Assembly (NCBI RefSeq): GCF_004361855.1
Contig: NZ_SNWQ01000003.1
Span: forward strand, 124,001 to 188,000
Reading direction: 5' to 3'
Source: Kribbella caucasensis
Lineage (GTDB): Bacteria > Actinomycetota > Actinomycetes > Propionibacteriales > Kribbellaceae
DNA length: 64,000 nt
Part shown: positions 32,910 through 41,889 of the stretch, piece by piece
Position numbering within the stretch: position 1 is the stretch's first letter
Layout of the letters: each line of letters begins with the position of its first letter
Position numbers and translations under genes: made by a program
Notes under the pieces: model-generated
Database searches by the model: none
What the model was told of the DNA's origin: nothing
What the model saw: the letters and a program-made list of their open reading frames with translations, nothing else

Positions 32910-35900
32910 TCAGGCGTCGATCGGGCGGCGCAAGGTGTCGAGGAGTTGGCTGATCACGGTGTCGGGGGATCGGGTCCAGTCGGTGGTGAGGACGTGGTGG
33001 ACCCGCCAGCCGGTCGTGGTCAGGGCGCGGGGGTGAGTGGTCAACCGCTCCAGCAGTGAGTCGGCCGCCAGCCGTTCAGGGGAGTCGACCAGTACAGCCA
33101 GCCGGTGACCGGTGTCGCCTGGCAACTTCAGCGCGAGGTCGCATCGGAAGACGGACTCGCCCACAGCGGTCTCGACCTCGACCCCGCGGGCCTCCAACGC
33201 CTGCCGCACCTGCTCGACCACAGCACCCGTCACCCGCGCGGCCGATCTCTCAGCTGACCTGCGGCCCTGGCCCAGCGCATACGGCATCAGGGCGGCCTTG
33301 GCAGCGGGGATGTCGCCGCGGGAGACGGCCGCAGCGTAGGAGAGGAACCGGCGCAGGGTGTTCGCGCCGTCGTTGTAGCTGTTGGTGATCGCGTCCGGCT
33401 CGATGCTGCTGACCACGACCATGTGCTGCCGGGCCCGGCTGAAGATCACGTTCAGGCGCTTCTCGCCGCCGGCGGTGTTGATCGGGCCGAAGTTCATCAG
33501 CATCCGGCCGTCCGGTCCGGCGGCGTAGCAGACGCTCATCAGGACGATGTCGCGCTCGTCGCCCTGGACGTTCTCCAGGTTCTTCACGAACAACCCGACG
33601 TCCTGCTCGCCGTGCGTCCTGACCTGTTCGGCCTCGTAACGCGTGCCGAACGCCGGATCGGCCTCGGCCAGCTCGTCCAGGGCCCGTTCGATCTCGCCCT
33701 GCTGGGCCTCGGAGAAGGCGACGATGCCGAGGCTCTTGCCGGTCTCCCGGTCGAGCAGCTCCCGCACGAGCGCGGCGATCCACCGAGCCTCGGCAGGATT
33801 GGTACGCCGTACGTAGGTGCCGTCGACGAGCTGGACCGACGTGATACTGCCGGCCAGCACGCTGTCACAGACCTGCGGCAGAACGGGGGAGTCGGACCGC
33901 AGCGTCCATGGTGGTGCGGCGGGCGCGGGCAGCCGGTCCGGAATGGTTGCCAGCCGGCCCTGGTAGAACGCCGCGTTGCTGAACGAGATGAGGGCCTCCG
34001 ACCGGCTGCGGTAGTGCCAGGTCAGCATCGTCGAAGCCAGCCGCAACGCGCTGATCGAGAGGAAACTGTCCTCGGTCAACGCGATCCCGACCTGCTCGGC
34101 ACCGTCGTCCTCCTCCTCCGGTTCGGCCCCGGCCACCAGCTGAGCACGGACCCGGAAGTACTGCGTCGGCGGCAGCTGCATCTGGTCGCCGACGACGATC
34201 ACCTGTGGCGCCCGGTGCAGCGCCGGAATCGCTTCCTCGACCGGGATCTGACTGGCCTCGTCGTACACGACGACGTCGAAATCGGTGGTCAGCGGCAAGG
34301 TGTCCGACACCGACGGCGGGCTCATCAGCCACACCGGCCGGAGCAGCGACGTCACCGCGCCGGTTTCGCCGGACGCGAGATCGCGGATCGACCGGTACCG
34401 CATCACCTTGCCGAACTCGTGCTCCAGTTCGCGCCGGCCGGTGGCGAACGTCCCCTTCCGGATGCGGTCCTCCGGCGACATCCCGGTCACGCTCAGCTCG
34501 GAGTGCGCCACCTCGGCGAGGAACCGGCGCCGCACCCGGGCGACGACCACCTCGGCGTTGAGCGTCGTCAGCTCGTCGTAGACCAGGCTCAGCTCACCGA
34601 CGATCGAGTCGACCCGCGCCGACGAGACCTGCAACGGCGCGGCTGCTCGCGACCGCTCCCACTCCGCCGCGCAGACGGCGTACTCGAGCTGCTCTGTCGA
34701 GGCATCCAACCGCCGCACCGCCGTCTGTACGGCTTCCGATGCCGAGCCCAGCTCCCGCAGCGCCGGACCAACAGCCCGTACGACGGGTTCCGCCGTCGCC
34801 AACGCCTCCGTCACCTCCCGGACACCGGCCACGGTCAGGTCGGTGTACTCCGCCGCGAGCAGGTGCCGGGTGGACTCCTCGGCCTTCGTGAGTGCCTCGG
34901 CGATCCGGGCCAGTCGCGCGGGAACCCCGTCCTGCAAGGCGATCCGCCAGTCCGCGAGGTGCGGGTGCTTCCGCAACGCTGCGAGCCGGTTGGCGAGCTC
35001 GCGCGGATCGTCCGTGCCCCAATCGCGTTGGGTCCGCTCTGAGTGCTCCGTCACCGCGGCGGTTGCCTCGTGCGCCGCGACCAGGTCGGTGAGGATCTCT
35101 GCCACCGATGGCCGCACCGCCCGCGTCGTACCGTCGAAGCGATCCTTCACCAACGATTTCACCCGGCGCCAATCGCCGCTGAGGAAGGAGAGCAGGCCGC
35201 CTTCCTTGCTCTGGGCAACCTTCAGTGCGGTCCTGGCGTCCGCCGGCGCCAGCGGGTCACTCCAGCCGGAGGCCGCGTCCCAGCCGGATCGCTCCGCAGC
35301 CACCAGTCGCTCTCGTTCGGCACCGGCCGCCGCCAGCCGCTGAGCGGCCGCGGAGTCCGGTGTGATGACGTCGGCCTGGTCGCGGTCGACGAGCGGACCG
35401 AGGGTCAGCCCCAGCTCGCCGAGCGCCCTTGCGTGCTTGACCGTCCACCCGCTCTCGGGCTCTGTGGCGCCGGACTCCGCCAATGCACTGGCGACTGCGG
35501 CCCAGTCGTCGCGGATCTCTCGCGCCCGATGAGGCACGTCGGTGTCACCCCACCGCGCCGGTGCGAGCAACGCGAGTGCGCTGCGCGCGAGCACCGCACC
35601 CGAAGACGGTTCGGCGGCGGCCAGCTCCTGTGCCAGCTGGTGGACGATGGGTCGCGCGGTCCACCATTCACCCAGCGGAGGGATCAATCGCTTCTCGTCC
35701 GGTGACAGGTCCTCGCCCCAGCGGTGATCCCGCAGCTCGGCGAGGCGGTCGACCACGTCGCGCAGCCGCGGCGTACCAGCGGCGAGCTTCGCCTCGAACT
35801 CAGCGACGGTCGCCAGCAGCCGATCCACCCGCGCGACCAGCTCGGCCCGGCGGGCGGTCAGCGCGTCCAGGTCGTCCTCGGCGGCGAGCCAGCTCTCGTA

Positions 35901-37976
35901 GGTGTCGCGCAGCTCGTGCACGAACGCCTTCTTGTCGGTCTGCGAGTCGTGGATCAGCGTGCACAGCCCGTCCAGCCGGCGGCTCGCCAGCCGGGCGTGC
36001 ACGACGTCGAGGGCGGCCCGCTTCTGGCAGACGAACAGCACCCGCTGCCCGCGGGCGACGAAGTCCGCGATCATGTTCGTGATCGTCTGCGACTTGCCGG
36101 TACCGGGCGGGCCCTGGATCACGAAGCTCTCGCCCCGCTGCGCCCGCGCGATCGCCGCCACCTGTGAACCGTCCGCCGAGACCACCAGGTGCCGGTCAGC
36201 GATCGGCAGCTCCGGCGGCACACTGCTGAGCGGCCGTGGCCGGTCGGAGAACAACTGGTCGAACGAGGGACACGACTGCCCGTTCCCTAGCAACTCGTCG
36301 TAGTCCCGAACCAGGCCGAGGGTGCGGTAGTTGAAGTTCGCCAGCGAGACCGCGCAGAGGTCGACGTCCCAGGAGTACGGACCGCCGCCTTCGGTGTCCA
36401 GCGTGTAGGTGTCGGTCTCGATCATTCCCGGCAGGCGCGGCGTACCACCGAGGGCGACGCCCAGCGGAAGATCCGGCACCGCCAACTGGGTGCGGAAGAT
36501 CTGCACTCCCAGTGGGTTGTAGTCGGTCCGCCGGTAGGAGTACGCGTAGTGGCGGCCGCCGAACTCGTTCGCGGTGTTGCCGTGCTGCCTGCGGCGGTAG
36601 TTGCGCAGCCGCACCATCGCGCGCTGCCGGACCAGGTCGATCCGCGGCTTCTCCCGCAGCTGCAGCCGCAACCCGGGCTCGGTCGCCTGGATCTCCTTGG
36701 CCAGTCGCTCGTGCAAAGCCGCGATCGCCCCCGGCTGGGCCAGGTCCACGGTCTCGGGCAGGTTGATCCCGTACAGCTGGTGCAGGTGGTGACGCAGTGT
36801 CGGGTTCACCTCGGCGACCGGATCGGTGACGCGCAACGTGTACGAGTCGCGCACGCCGCGCTTCTTGGTCAGCTCCACCTTCGCCAGCACCAGGGGCGAG
36901 GCGAGCCGGGTGTTCGGGTCGTTCTTCAGGTCGTGCCAGCGTAGGAACGCCGGGACCAGGCGGAGCTGATCCTGCCCGTACTCCCTGCGGTCCCGGCGGG
37001 CAGTGGCGATCAACTTGTCCAGCGAGTTCGCGGCGTACGGTGCCTCGTCGTACCGGATCCACTTGCCGAGCGGCTGTGCCTTGCCGAGCAACTGTGCGCC
37101 GAGTTCGTCGCGCCAGGTGAACAGTTGCTCGGCGCGGATCGTCCGCACGTCGAGCATCAGCGGGACCGACACCTCGGTCAGGTTCACTGTCTGGGCGGTG
37201 GGCCGGAAGTTGACCAGCCGGTTGCGCCGGGACAGGTCGAACAACCGGTCCCGCAGCGCCCGGAGCACCGCCGTACGCCGGTCGGCCGCGCCCCGGGTGA
37301 TCGCCTCGACATCGAAGTCCAGCGGCTGGTCCCGGTAGTTCTCCAGTTGCTCGATCAGGGAACGGAGATCCTGGGCCCGGTGGTGCCGGTCCGGCTCGGC
37401 CATCTGGGCGGCCACCGAGACGATCACCGGGTGCAGGCCGGGATCGAGGCCGTAGAGGTTGCCCCGGGCATCGATCAGCCGGGCGACGTCCTCGGTCCGG
37501 GACAGGTCGAGCCCGCAGCCGAGCCCGATCAGCAACTGGCCCAGGCTGAAGATGTCGGTCAGCGGGTCGTGGTGGCCGACGACGTGTTCCCAGCTCTGCC
37601 AGCCGGCCACGTGCACGGGCGCGGTGATCGCGTCGGGGATGGCGTCGACGACGGTGGTCCGTGGGGTGCCGCCGCTCTCACCCAGATCCTGATCCGTCTG
37701 CCGGTGCGCGACGACGTCGACCGCGGTCGCCCGGTGTCCCTCGCGCGTGTCGATCTCATGCTGGGCAAGCTGTGGCCGAGTGGCCAGCTCGGGGGCGAAC
37801 CCGAGCCGGGTCCGCTCGTCGACGGTGAGCCGGTCGAGGCCCTGCAACGGCGCGACCAGTCCGCGCTCGTGCACGTCGGCGGTCGCGTGGAGCAAGGGCA
37901 ACACCGCTGCCAGCAGGGCGTCGTTGCCGAGCCCGCCTTGCGAGACGGCGAGTGCGACCAGGTCTTCGGCGCTCAC
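32910..37976 (-). CDS. Pseudokinase-DUF4011-SF1 helicase-REase-like fusion protein
   Basis: The protein has 1688 residues. The GTG at 37976 overlaps the upstream peptidase stop (GTGA), so the two are translationally coupled. Residues about 1-215 resemble the C-lobe of a Ser/Thr kinase: HERGLV at 36-41 where HRD is expected (HRD replaced), DIFSLG at 141-146, Arg200 before the last helices. The ATP-binding N-lobe is missing. DUF4011 starts near 240 (RDRLFDLSRRNRLVNFRPT). The helicase core has Walker A VIQGPPGTGKSQTITN near 622, Walker B VVYDEASQ near 1236, and motifs TWHYRSRSEALISF, NVQGDERDIVLMSV and LNVIFSRARQHMVVV. The last 110 residues resemble an MTES_1575-type restriction fold (FRCDLALKLPG, GWRVHHVLTTDW), but with the metal-binding Glu-Cys-Asp-Gly replaced. 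Architecture suggests nucleic-acid surveillance or phage defence; this is inference. Confidence 0.88.
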   Translation of the reverse strand: MSAEDLVALAVSQGGLGNDALLAAVLPLLHATADVHERGLVAPLQGLDRLTVDERTRLGFAPELATRPQLAQHEIDTREGHRATAVDVVAHRQTDQDLGESGGTPRTTVVDAIPDAITAPVHVAGWQSWEHVVGHHDPLTDIFSLGQLLIGLGCGLDLSRTEDVARLIDARGNLYGLDPGLHPVIVSVAAQMAEPDRHHRAQDLRSLIEQLENYRDQPLDFDVEAITRGAADRRTAVLRALRDRLFDLSRRNRLVNFRPTAQTVNLTEVSVPLMLDVRTIRAEQLFTWRDELGAQLLGKAQPLGKWIRYDEAPYAANSLDKLIATARRDRREYGQDQLRLVPAFLRWHDLKNDPNTRLASPLVLAKVELTKKRGVRDSYTLRVTDPVAEVNPTLRHHLHQLYGINLPETVDLAQPGAIAALHERLAKEIQATEPGLRLQLREKPRIDLVRQRAMVRLRNYRRRQHGNTANEFGGRHYAYSYRRTDYNPLGVQIFRTQLAVPDLPLGVALGGTPRLPGMIETDTYTLDTEGGGPYSWDVDLCAVSLANFNYRTLGLVRDYDELLGNGQSCPSFDQLFSDRPRPLSSVPPELPIADRHLVVSADGSQVAAIARAQRGESFVIQGPPGTGKSQTITNMIADFVARGQRVLFVCQKRAALDVVHARLASRRLDGLCTLIHDSQTDKKAFVHELRDTYESWLAAEDDLDALTARRAELVARVDRLLATVAEFEAKLAAGTPRLRDVVDRLAELRDHRWGEDLSPDEKRLIPPLGEWWTARPIVHQLAQELAAAEPSSGAVLARSALALLAPARWGDTDVPHRAREIRDDWAAVASALAESGATEPESGWTVKHARALGELGLTLGPLVDRDQADVITPDSAAAQRLAAAGAERERLVAAERSGWDAASGWSDPLAPADARTALKVAQSKEGGLLSFLSGDWRRVKSLVKDRFDGTTRAVRPSVAEILTDLVAAHEATAAVTEHSERTQRDWGTDDPRELANRLAALRKHPHLADWRIALQDGVPARLARIAEALTKAEESTRHLLAAEYTDLTVAGVREVTEALATAEPVVRAVGPALRELGSASEAVQTAVRRLDASTEQLEYAVCAAEWERSRAAAPLQVSSARVDSIVGELSLVYDELTTLNAEVVVARVRRRFLAEVAHSELSVTGMSPEDRIRKGTFATGRRELEHEFGKVMRYRSIRDLASGETGAVTSLLRPVWLMSPPSVSDTLPLTTDFDVVVYDEASQIPVEEAIPALHRAPQVIVVGDQMQLPPTQYFRVRAQLVAGAEPEEEDDGAEQVGIALTEDSFLSISALRLASTMLTWHYRSRSEALISFSNAAFYQGRLATIPDRLPAPAAPPWTLRSDSPVLPQVCDSVLAGSITSVQLVDGTYVRRTNPAEARWIAALVRELLDRETGKSLGIVAFSEAQQGEIERALDELAEADPAFGTRYEAEQVRTHGEQDVGLFVKNLENVQGDERDIVLMSVCYAAGPDGRMLMNFGPINTAGGEKRLNVIFSRARQHMVVVSSIEPDAITNSYNDGANTLRRFLSYAAAVSRGDIPAAKAALMPYALGQGRRSAERSAARVTGAVVEQVRQALEARGVEVETAVGESVFRCDLALKLPGDTGHRLAVLVDSPERLAADSLLERLTTHPRALTTTGWRVHHVLTTDWTRSPDTVISQLLDTLRRPIDA

Positions 37977-39148
37977 GCGACCACCTCGTCCGCGGACTGG
38001 GCGAGCTTCGCGCGGCGCTTGTCGCTCCACCCGAGCTCGTCGTCCGCAAGGTCGTCGTACGTCGTCAGACCCACCCGCCTCGCGATCGCCATCGACGCGA
38101 CCAGGCCGGCGTCACCGGTGTCCGGGTCGGCGGTGGCGAGGTCCAGCAGCAGATAGCAGAGGTACCGTTTCGTTGCCTCGGTCAACGGTCTTGGCCGTGG
38201 CATCGGCGCCCCGTCGATCGGCCGCACCGCCAGCGGCTCGTCGAACCGCCGCACCGCACCACCTGGTACGCCGAGCGGCCCGGGTGGATCCGCGAAGCCG
38301 GCCGAGGTGGTCGCGACCGCGTCCGTGCGGAGGCCGTCGGTCTGCGCGATCCGGGCGGCGAAGTCGGTGCTCAGTTCACGCAGCAGCGCCGCGTCCAGCA
38401 GGTCCGGCGCATCGACGTCGAGCGGGCCGGTGACGAGGGACTCCACATCCTCGCCGGCCAGCCAGTTCTTCAACGCCCAGGCTCGGGCCACTCCTTCTGG
38501 GTGACTTGTGCCCCGGCTGCCCGTGCTCAGGTCCAGTTCGTCCGCCTGCCGCAAATACGCCTCGGGGTCCGCCGAACTCAGTCCCGTCTGGAGTTTGAGC
38601 AGTGCGCGCACCGTCGTACTCAGCTCGCCGCAGGCCGTCAGCGCGCCGCGGTCGGCGTACAACTCCGTCGCGAGACGCCAGCGCCGGTAGGTCTCCAGAT
38701 ACTGCTGTGGTGTCCGCGCGTCCCCGGCGGCCGCGTCCAGCAACCGGTCCACCACGAGATAGGCACCGTCCTCCGCCTCCCACAGCAGCCGGTGCGCCAA
38801 CTCGTGCCCGACGACGGCCGTGAGCTCGTCGGAGTCAAGCCGCTCCAGCAGCGGTCCCTCGAAGACGATGACTGCCGGACCGTCCTGGTGAACGTAGACC
38901 GCGTTGGCGTCGCCACCGCCGTGCACCTGAAAGAACTCGACCGCGGCGTCCACGCCCAACGCCTCGGCCGCCCGCCGCCCCGCCTGATGCACACAAGGAT
39001 GCGCAGCCTCCGCCAACCGATAGGCATTACGCAGCAACACGTCGCCCACCCCACCCACCGGGCCACCCTGCAAAGCCGCCCAGGCATGCTCATCCACCCG
39101 GTGCACATAACCCAGCACACCGCGGTGATACCCCAGCGCCGACAACAT
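37973..39148 (-). CDS. M48-like zinc metallopeptidase coupled to helicase
   Basis: This 391-residue protein has no signal peptide or obvious membrane helix. The zinc-binding motif HExxH is present as VVGHELAHRLL (His115, Glu116, His119), and a probable third ligand, Glu162, lies in ATELYADRGAL, the arrangement of M48 (HtpX/Ste24-like) gluzincins. Unlike HtpX it lacks membrane anchors, so it should be cytoplasmic. Residues 200-391 are helical with no recognised domain. It is the promoter-proximal gene of a two-gene operon with the giant helicase, whose GTG overlaps its TGA. This tight coupling implies that the two products work together, for example with the protease cutting a target when the ATPase senses a trigger. 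Confidence 0.85.
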   Translation of the reverse strand: MLSALGYHRGVLGYVHRVDEHAWAALQGGPVGGVGDVLLRNAYRLAEAAHPCVHQAGRRAAEALGVDAAVEFFQVHGGGDANAVYVHQDGPAVIVFEGPLLERLDSDELTAVVGHELAHRLLWEAEDGAYLVVDRLLDAAAGDARTPQQYLETYRRWRLATELYADRGALTACGELSTTVRALLKLQTGLSSADPEAYLRQADELDLSTGSRGTSHPEGVARAWALKNWLAGEDVESLVTGPLDVDAPDLLDAALLRELSTDFAARIAQTDGLRTDAVATTSAGFADPPGPLGVPGGAVRRFDEPLAVRPIDGAPMPRPRPLTEATKRYLCYLLLDLATADPDTGDAGLVASMAIARRVGLTTYDDLADDELGWSDKRRAKLAQSADEVVA

Positions 39149-39237
39149 TCCGCCACCCTAGCTATGCCATCCGACGAAATCCGCCGGGCGAACCCGCTAA
39201 TGTCGCCCGGGCCGGGTGCCGGTCGGGTGTGAAGGGG

Positions 39238-39888
39238 ATGGTGGGCGTGAAGGTCTACTCCGATGTGGGGGCGCAGCGGTTCGGGCAGGTGCTGGGGGAT
39301 CTGTTGCTGTTGGGGTGGATCGGGTTCTGTACGGCGCTGGGGCTGGTGGTGTTCCGGATCACCAACGCGTTGGGGTATCCGGGGCGGAAGGCGGCCGAGG
39401 CGGGGGACGGGCTGGCGGAGGATCTGCGCCGGATGTCGGAGCCGATCGGCAAGGTTCCGGCGGTCGGGGATCAGTTGCGGGCACCGGTCGACGGGGCCGC
39501 GGGGGCGGCTGCGCGGTTGGCCGAGGCGGGGCGGGATCAGGCGCATGCGGTCGAGCAGTTGGCGTATCTGCTGGCCGGGGTGACGATCGGGTTGCCGGTG
39601 TTGTTCGCGGTACTGATCTGGTTGCCGCGGCGGATCCGGTTCTCCCGGCGTGCGACGGCGGCGCAGAAGTTCGTCGACAACGAGGCCGACCTGGATCTGT
39701 TCGCGCTCCGGGCGATGGCGAACCAGCCGATGCACCGGCTCGCCAAGATCTCCGACGACCCGGTCACCGCCTGGCGCGAGGGCGACACGGCAGTGATCGC
39801 CCGGCTCGCCGACCTCGAGCTCCGCAGCACCGGGATCAAGGCACCCCGGCCGCTACCCTCGACGAATGGCGAGGGTGTTGCTGGTTGA
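39238..39888 (+). CDS. Membrane protein encoded before a two-component system
   Basis: The protein has 216 residues from the ATG at 39238; GTG codons at 39241 and 39247 are also possible, the latter better placed behind AAGGGG. One helix lies near 18-40 (LGDLLLLGWIGFCTALGLVV) and a second near 109-131 (LAYLLAGVTIGLPVLFAVLI), with a helical, Ala-rich stretch between them that should face outward. The C-terminal part is cytoplasmic and charged. Its last 23 bases overlap the response-regulator gene, so it is probably co-expressed with the two-component system and may be an accessory sensor. I recognise no family. Confidence 0.75.
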   Translation: MVGVKVYSDVGAQRFGQVLGDLLLLGWIGFCTALGLVVFRITNALGYPGRKAAEAGDGLAEDLRRMSEPIGKVPAVGDQLRAPVDGAAGAAARLAEAGRDQAHAVEQLAYLLAGVTIGLPVLFAVLIWLPRRIRFSRRATAAQKFVDNEADLDLFALRAMANQPMHRLAKISDDPVTAWREGDTAVIARLADLELRSTGIKAPRPLPSTNGEGVAG

Positions 39889-40552
39889 GGATGACGACGC
39901 GATCCGGACGTCGCTGAGCAAGTCGCTCACGGCGGCCGGGCATGTCGTCACGGCGCTGGCCACCGGTGCCGAAGCGGTCGCGAAGGCCGCCCGCGACCGG
40001 CCCGAGGTGGTGCTGCTCGATCTCGGCCTGCCCGATCTCGACGGGCGCGACGTGCTGGCGATGGTCCGCTCGGTCAGCGACGTCCCGGTGATCGTGGCGA
40101 CCGCGCGGGACGACGACGCGAGCGTGGTCAAGCTGCTGGACGCGGGCGCGGACGACTACGTGATCAAGCCGTTCAGCTCGGCCCAGATCGACGCCCGGAT
40201 TCGTGCCGTACTGCGCCGGCTCGGCAACGACCAGCAGAACGAGGTGGTCAACCTCGGCAGCCTGGAGATCGATCCACGCAGCCGCGAGGTGACTGTCGAC
40301 GGCAAGTCGGTGGACCTGACGCGCAAGGAGTTCGACCTGTTGCTGGCGTTGTCGCGTCGCCCCGGAGCGGTGGTCAGCAAACGGGAGTTACTGGCCGAGG
40401 TGTGGGGGCTACCGTGGGGCGGCGGCGATCGGACGGTCGACGTGCACCTGTCCTGGTTGCGCCGCAAGCTCGGTGAGACCGCGGCCGAACCGAGGTTCCT
40501 GCACAGCGTCCGTGGGGTCGGCGTGAAGCTCGCGGCCCCGGAGAGCAGCTGA
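39866..40552 (+). CDS. OmpR-family response regulator
   Basis: This 228-residue protein has a receiver domain (1-115; acidic VEDDD, phospho-acceptor Asp52 in VVLLDLGLPD, Lys in DYVIKPFS) and a winged-helix DNA-binding domain (about 128-222; LTRKEFDLLLALSRRPGAVV, TVDVHLSWLRRKLGE, RGVGVKLA). It would be phosphorylated by the histidine kinase encoded two bases downstream. Its targets cannot be read from the sequence. Confidence 0.95.
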   Translation: MARVLLVEDDDAIRTSLSKSLTAAGHVVTALATGAEAVAKAARDRPEVVLLDLGLPDLDGRDVLAMVRSVSDVPVIVATARDDDASVVKLLDAGADDYVIKPFSSAQIDARIRAVLRRLGNDQQNEVVNLGSLEIDPRSREVTVDGKSVDLTRKEFDLLLALSRRPGAVVSKRELLAEVWGLPWGGGDRTVDVHLSWLRRKLGETAAEPRFLHSVRGVGVKLAAPESS

Positions 40553-40554
40553 CC

Positions 40555-41889
40555 GTGCGGCACCGGATCCTGTTGCTCTCTGTCGGCATGACCACGTTGG
40601 TCGTGCTGGCGTTCGCCGTACCGCTGACCCTGCTGATGCGCAACGCGGCGCTCGACGACTCGCTGGAGAAGGCCCGCGTCCGCATTCAGGGCATCGCGTA
40701 CTACGTGGGCGACAAGAAGAACACCACCGAGGACATCGAGGCCTATATCGAAGGCGTCGCCGGCGACGGGCCCGGCCGGATCGCGGTCCGGCTGGCCGAC
40801 GGGACGACGCTGGGCGATGCGCCGCCGGGTGGGGTCACGGCGCCCAAGGTCGACCCCAGCAGCTACGGCGACGGCGACGGTGACGACTCGAAGGGCCCGC
40901 CGAAGACCTCGGCGGTCTCGTTCCGGTCCGTCGACGGTGGGAAGGCGACCGAGGTCGACGTCGGAACGCCCGACGGACCCGCTTCTGTCTGCCTGTTCCT
41001 GACCAACGACGAGCTGTACGACGGGCTCGCGTCGCGCCTGGCGATCCTGATCGCGGGCAGCCTGCTCGTTCTGCTGCTCAGCATCCTCGGCGCTGAACTG
41101 GTCTCCCGCCGCCTCGCCCGTCCGTTGGAGGAAACCGCCGGTACCGCGGAACGCCTGGCCCGCGGCGATCTCGACGCGCGAGCCCCGACGACTGGTCCGG
41201 CCGAGGTCGCCAAGGTTGGTGCCGCGCTCAACGGTCTGGCAGACCGTATCGACGAGGTGATCGCGGTCGAACGTGAAGCGGTCGCCGATCTCTCCCACCG
41301 GTTGCGGACCCCGTTGACCGCGCTCCGCCTCCAGGTCGAGGCGCTCCCGGACCGCGAACGGGCCGAGGAGCTCAACACCCAGGTCACCACCCTCGAACGA
41401 ACTCTGACCGCGATCATCAAGGCAGCCCGTCGGCCGCAACGCGAGGGCCGGGTCCCGCATTGCGACGCGGTCGAGGTGGTCCGCCAGCGGGCCGCGTTCT
41501 GGGAGCCTCTGTTCGAGGACCAGGGGCGCGAACTCACCCTCGATCTGCCCACCCCGCCGGCCGAGGTCCGCGCCTCAGCCGAAGACCTGGCCGCCGCCCT
41601 CGACGCCTTGGTCGAGAACGTCGTCGCCCACACGCCCGATGGCACCCCGGCCCGCATCGCCCTCACCCGCGAACAAATCGGTACTACGACCGGCGTCCGC
41701 ATCACCGTCGCCGACGAGGGCCCCGGCATCCCGCTGGGCGCCGGTGAACGCGGCCGCAGCGACCGCGGCTCGACCGGCCTCGGCCTGGACATCGCCCGCC
41801 GCGCCACCGAAGCCGCCGGCGGCCGAATGACCATCCACCCCAACCGGCCCACCGGCGCCCTGATCAACCTGACCTTCGCAGCACCCTAG
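40555..41889 (+). CDS. Sensor histidine kinase
   Basis: This 444-residue membrane kinase starts with GTG two bases after the regulator stop. Membrane helices near 5-28 and 160-183 enclose an outer sensor region rich in Asp and Gly around 105-120. A HAMP segment follows (SRRLARPLEETAGTAERLAR), then the phospho-acceptor His248 in VADLSHRLRTPLTALRLQVE. The ATP-binding domain has the N box LVENVVAHTPDGTP, G1 DEGPGIP and G2 GSTGLGLDIARR. It senses an unknown envelope signal and pairs with the preceding regulator. The stop overlaps that of the NmrA-like gene on the other strand. Confidence 0.95.
   Translation: MRHRILLLSVGMTTLVVLAFAVPLTLLMRNAALDDSLEKARVRIQGIAYYVGDKKNTTEDIEAYIEGVAGDGPGRIAVRLADGTTLGDAPPGGVTAPKVDPSSYGDGDGDDSKGPPKTSAVSFRSVDGGKATEVDVGTPDGPASVCLFLTNDELYDGLASRLAILIAGSLLVLLLSILGAELVSRRLARPLEETAGTAERLARGDLDARAPTTGPAEVAKVGAALNGLADRIDEVIAVEREAVADLSHRLRTPLTALRLQVEALPDRERAEELNTQVTTLERTLTAIIKAARRPQREGRVPHCDAVEVVRQRAAFWEPLFEDQGRELTLDLPTPPAEVRASAEDLAAALDALVENVVAHTPDGTPARIALTREQIGTTTGVRITVADEGPGIPLGAGERGRSDRGSTGLGLDIARRATEAAGGRMTIHPNRPTGALINLTFAAP

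Noticed and set aside
33423..35042. Open frame of 539 codons on the plus strand
   Set aside because: It is antisense to the helicase gene, whose motifs are unmistakable; the plus frame has none.
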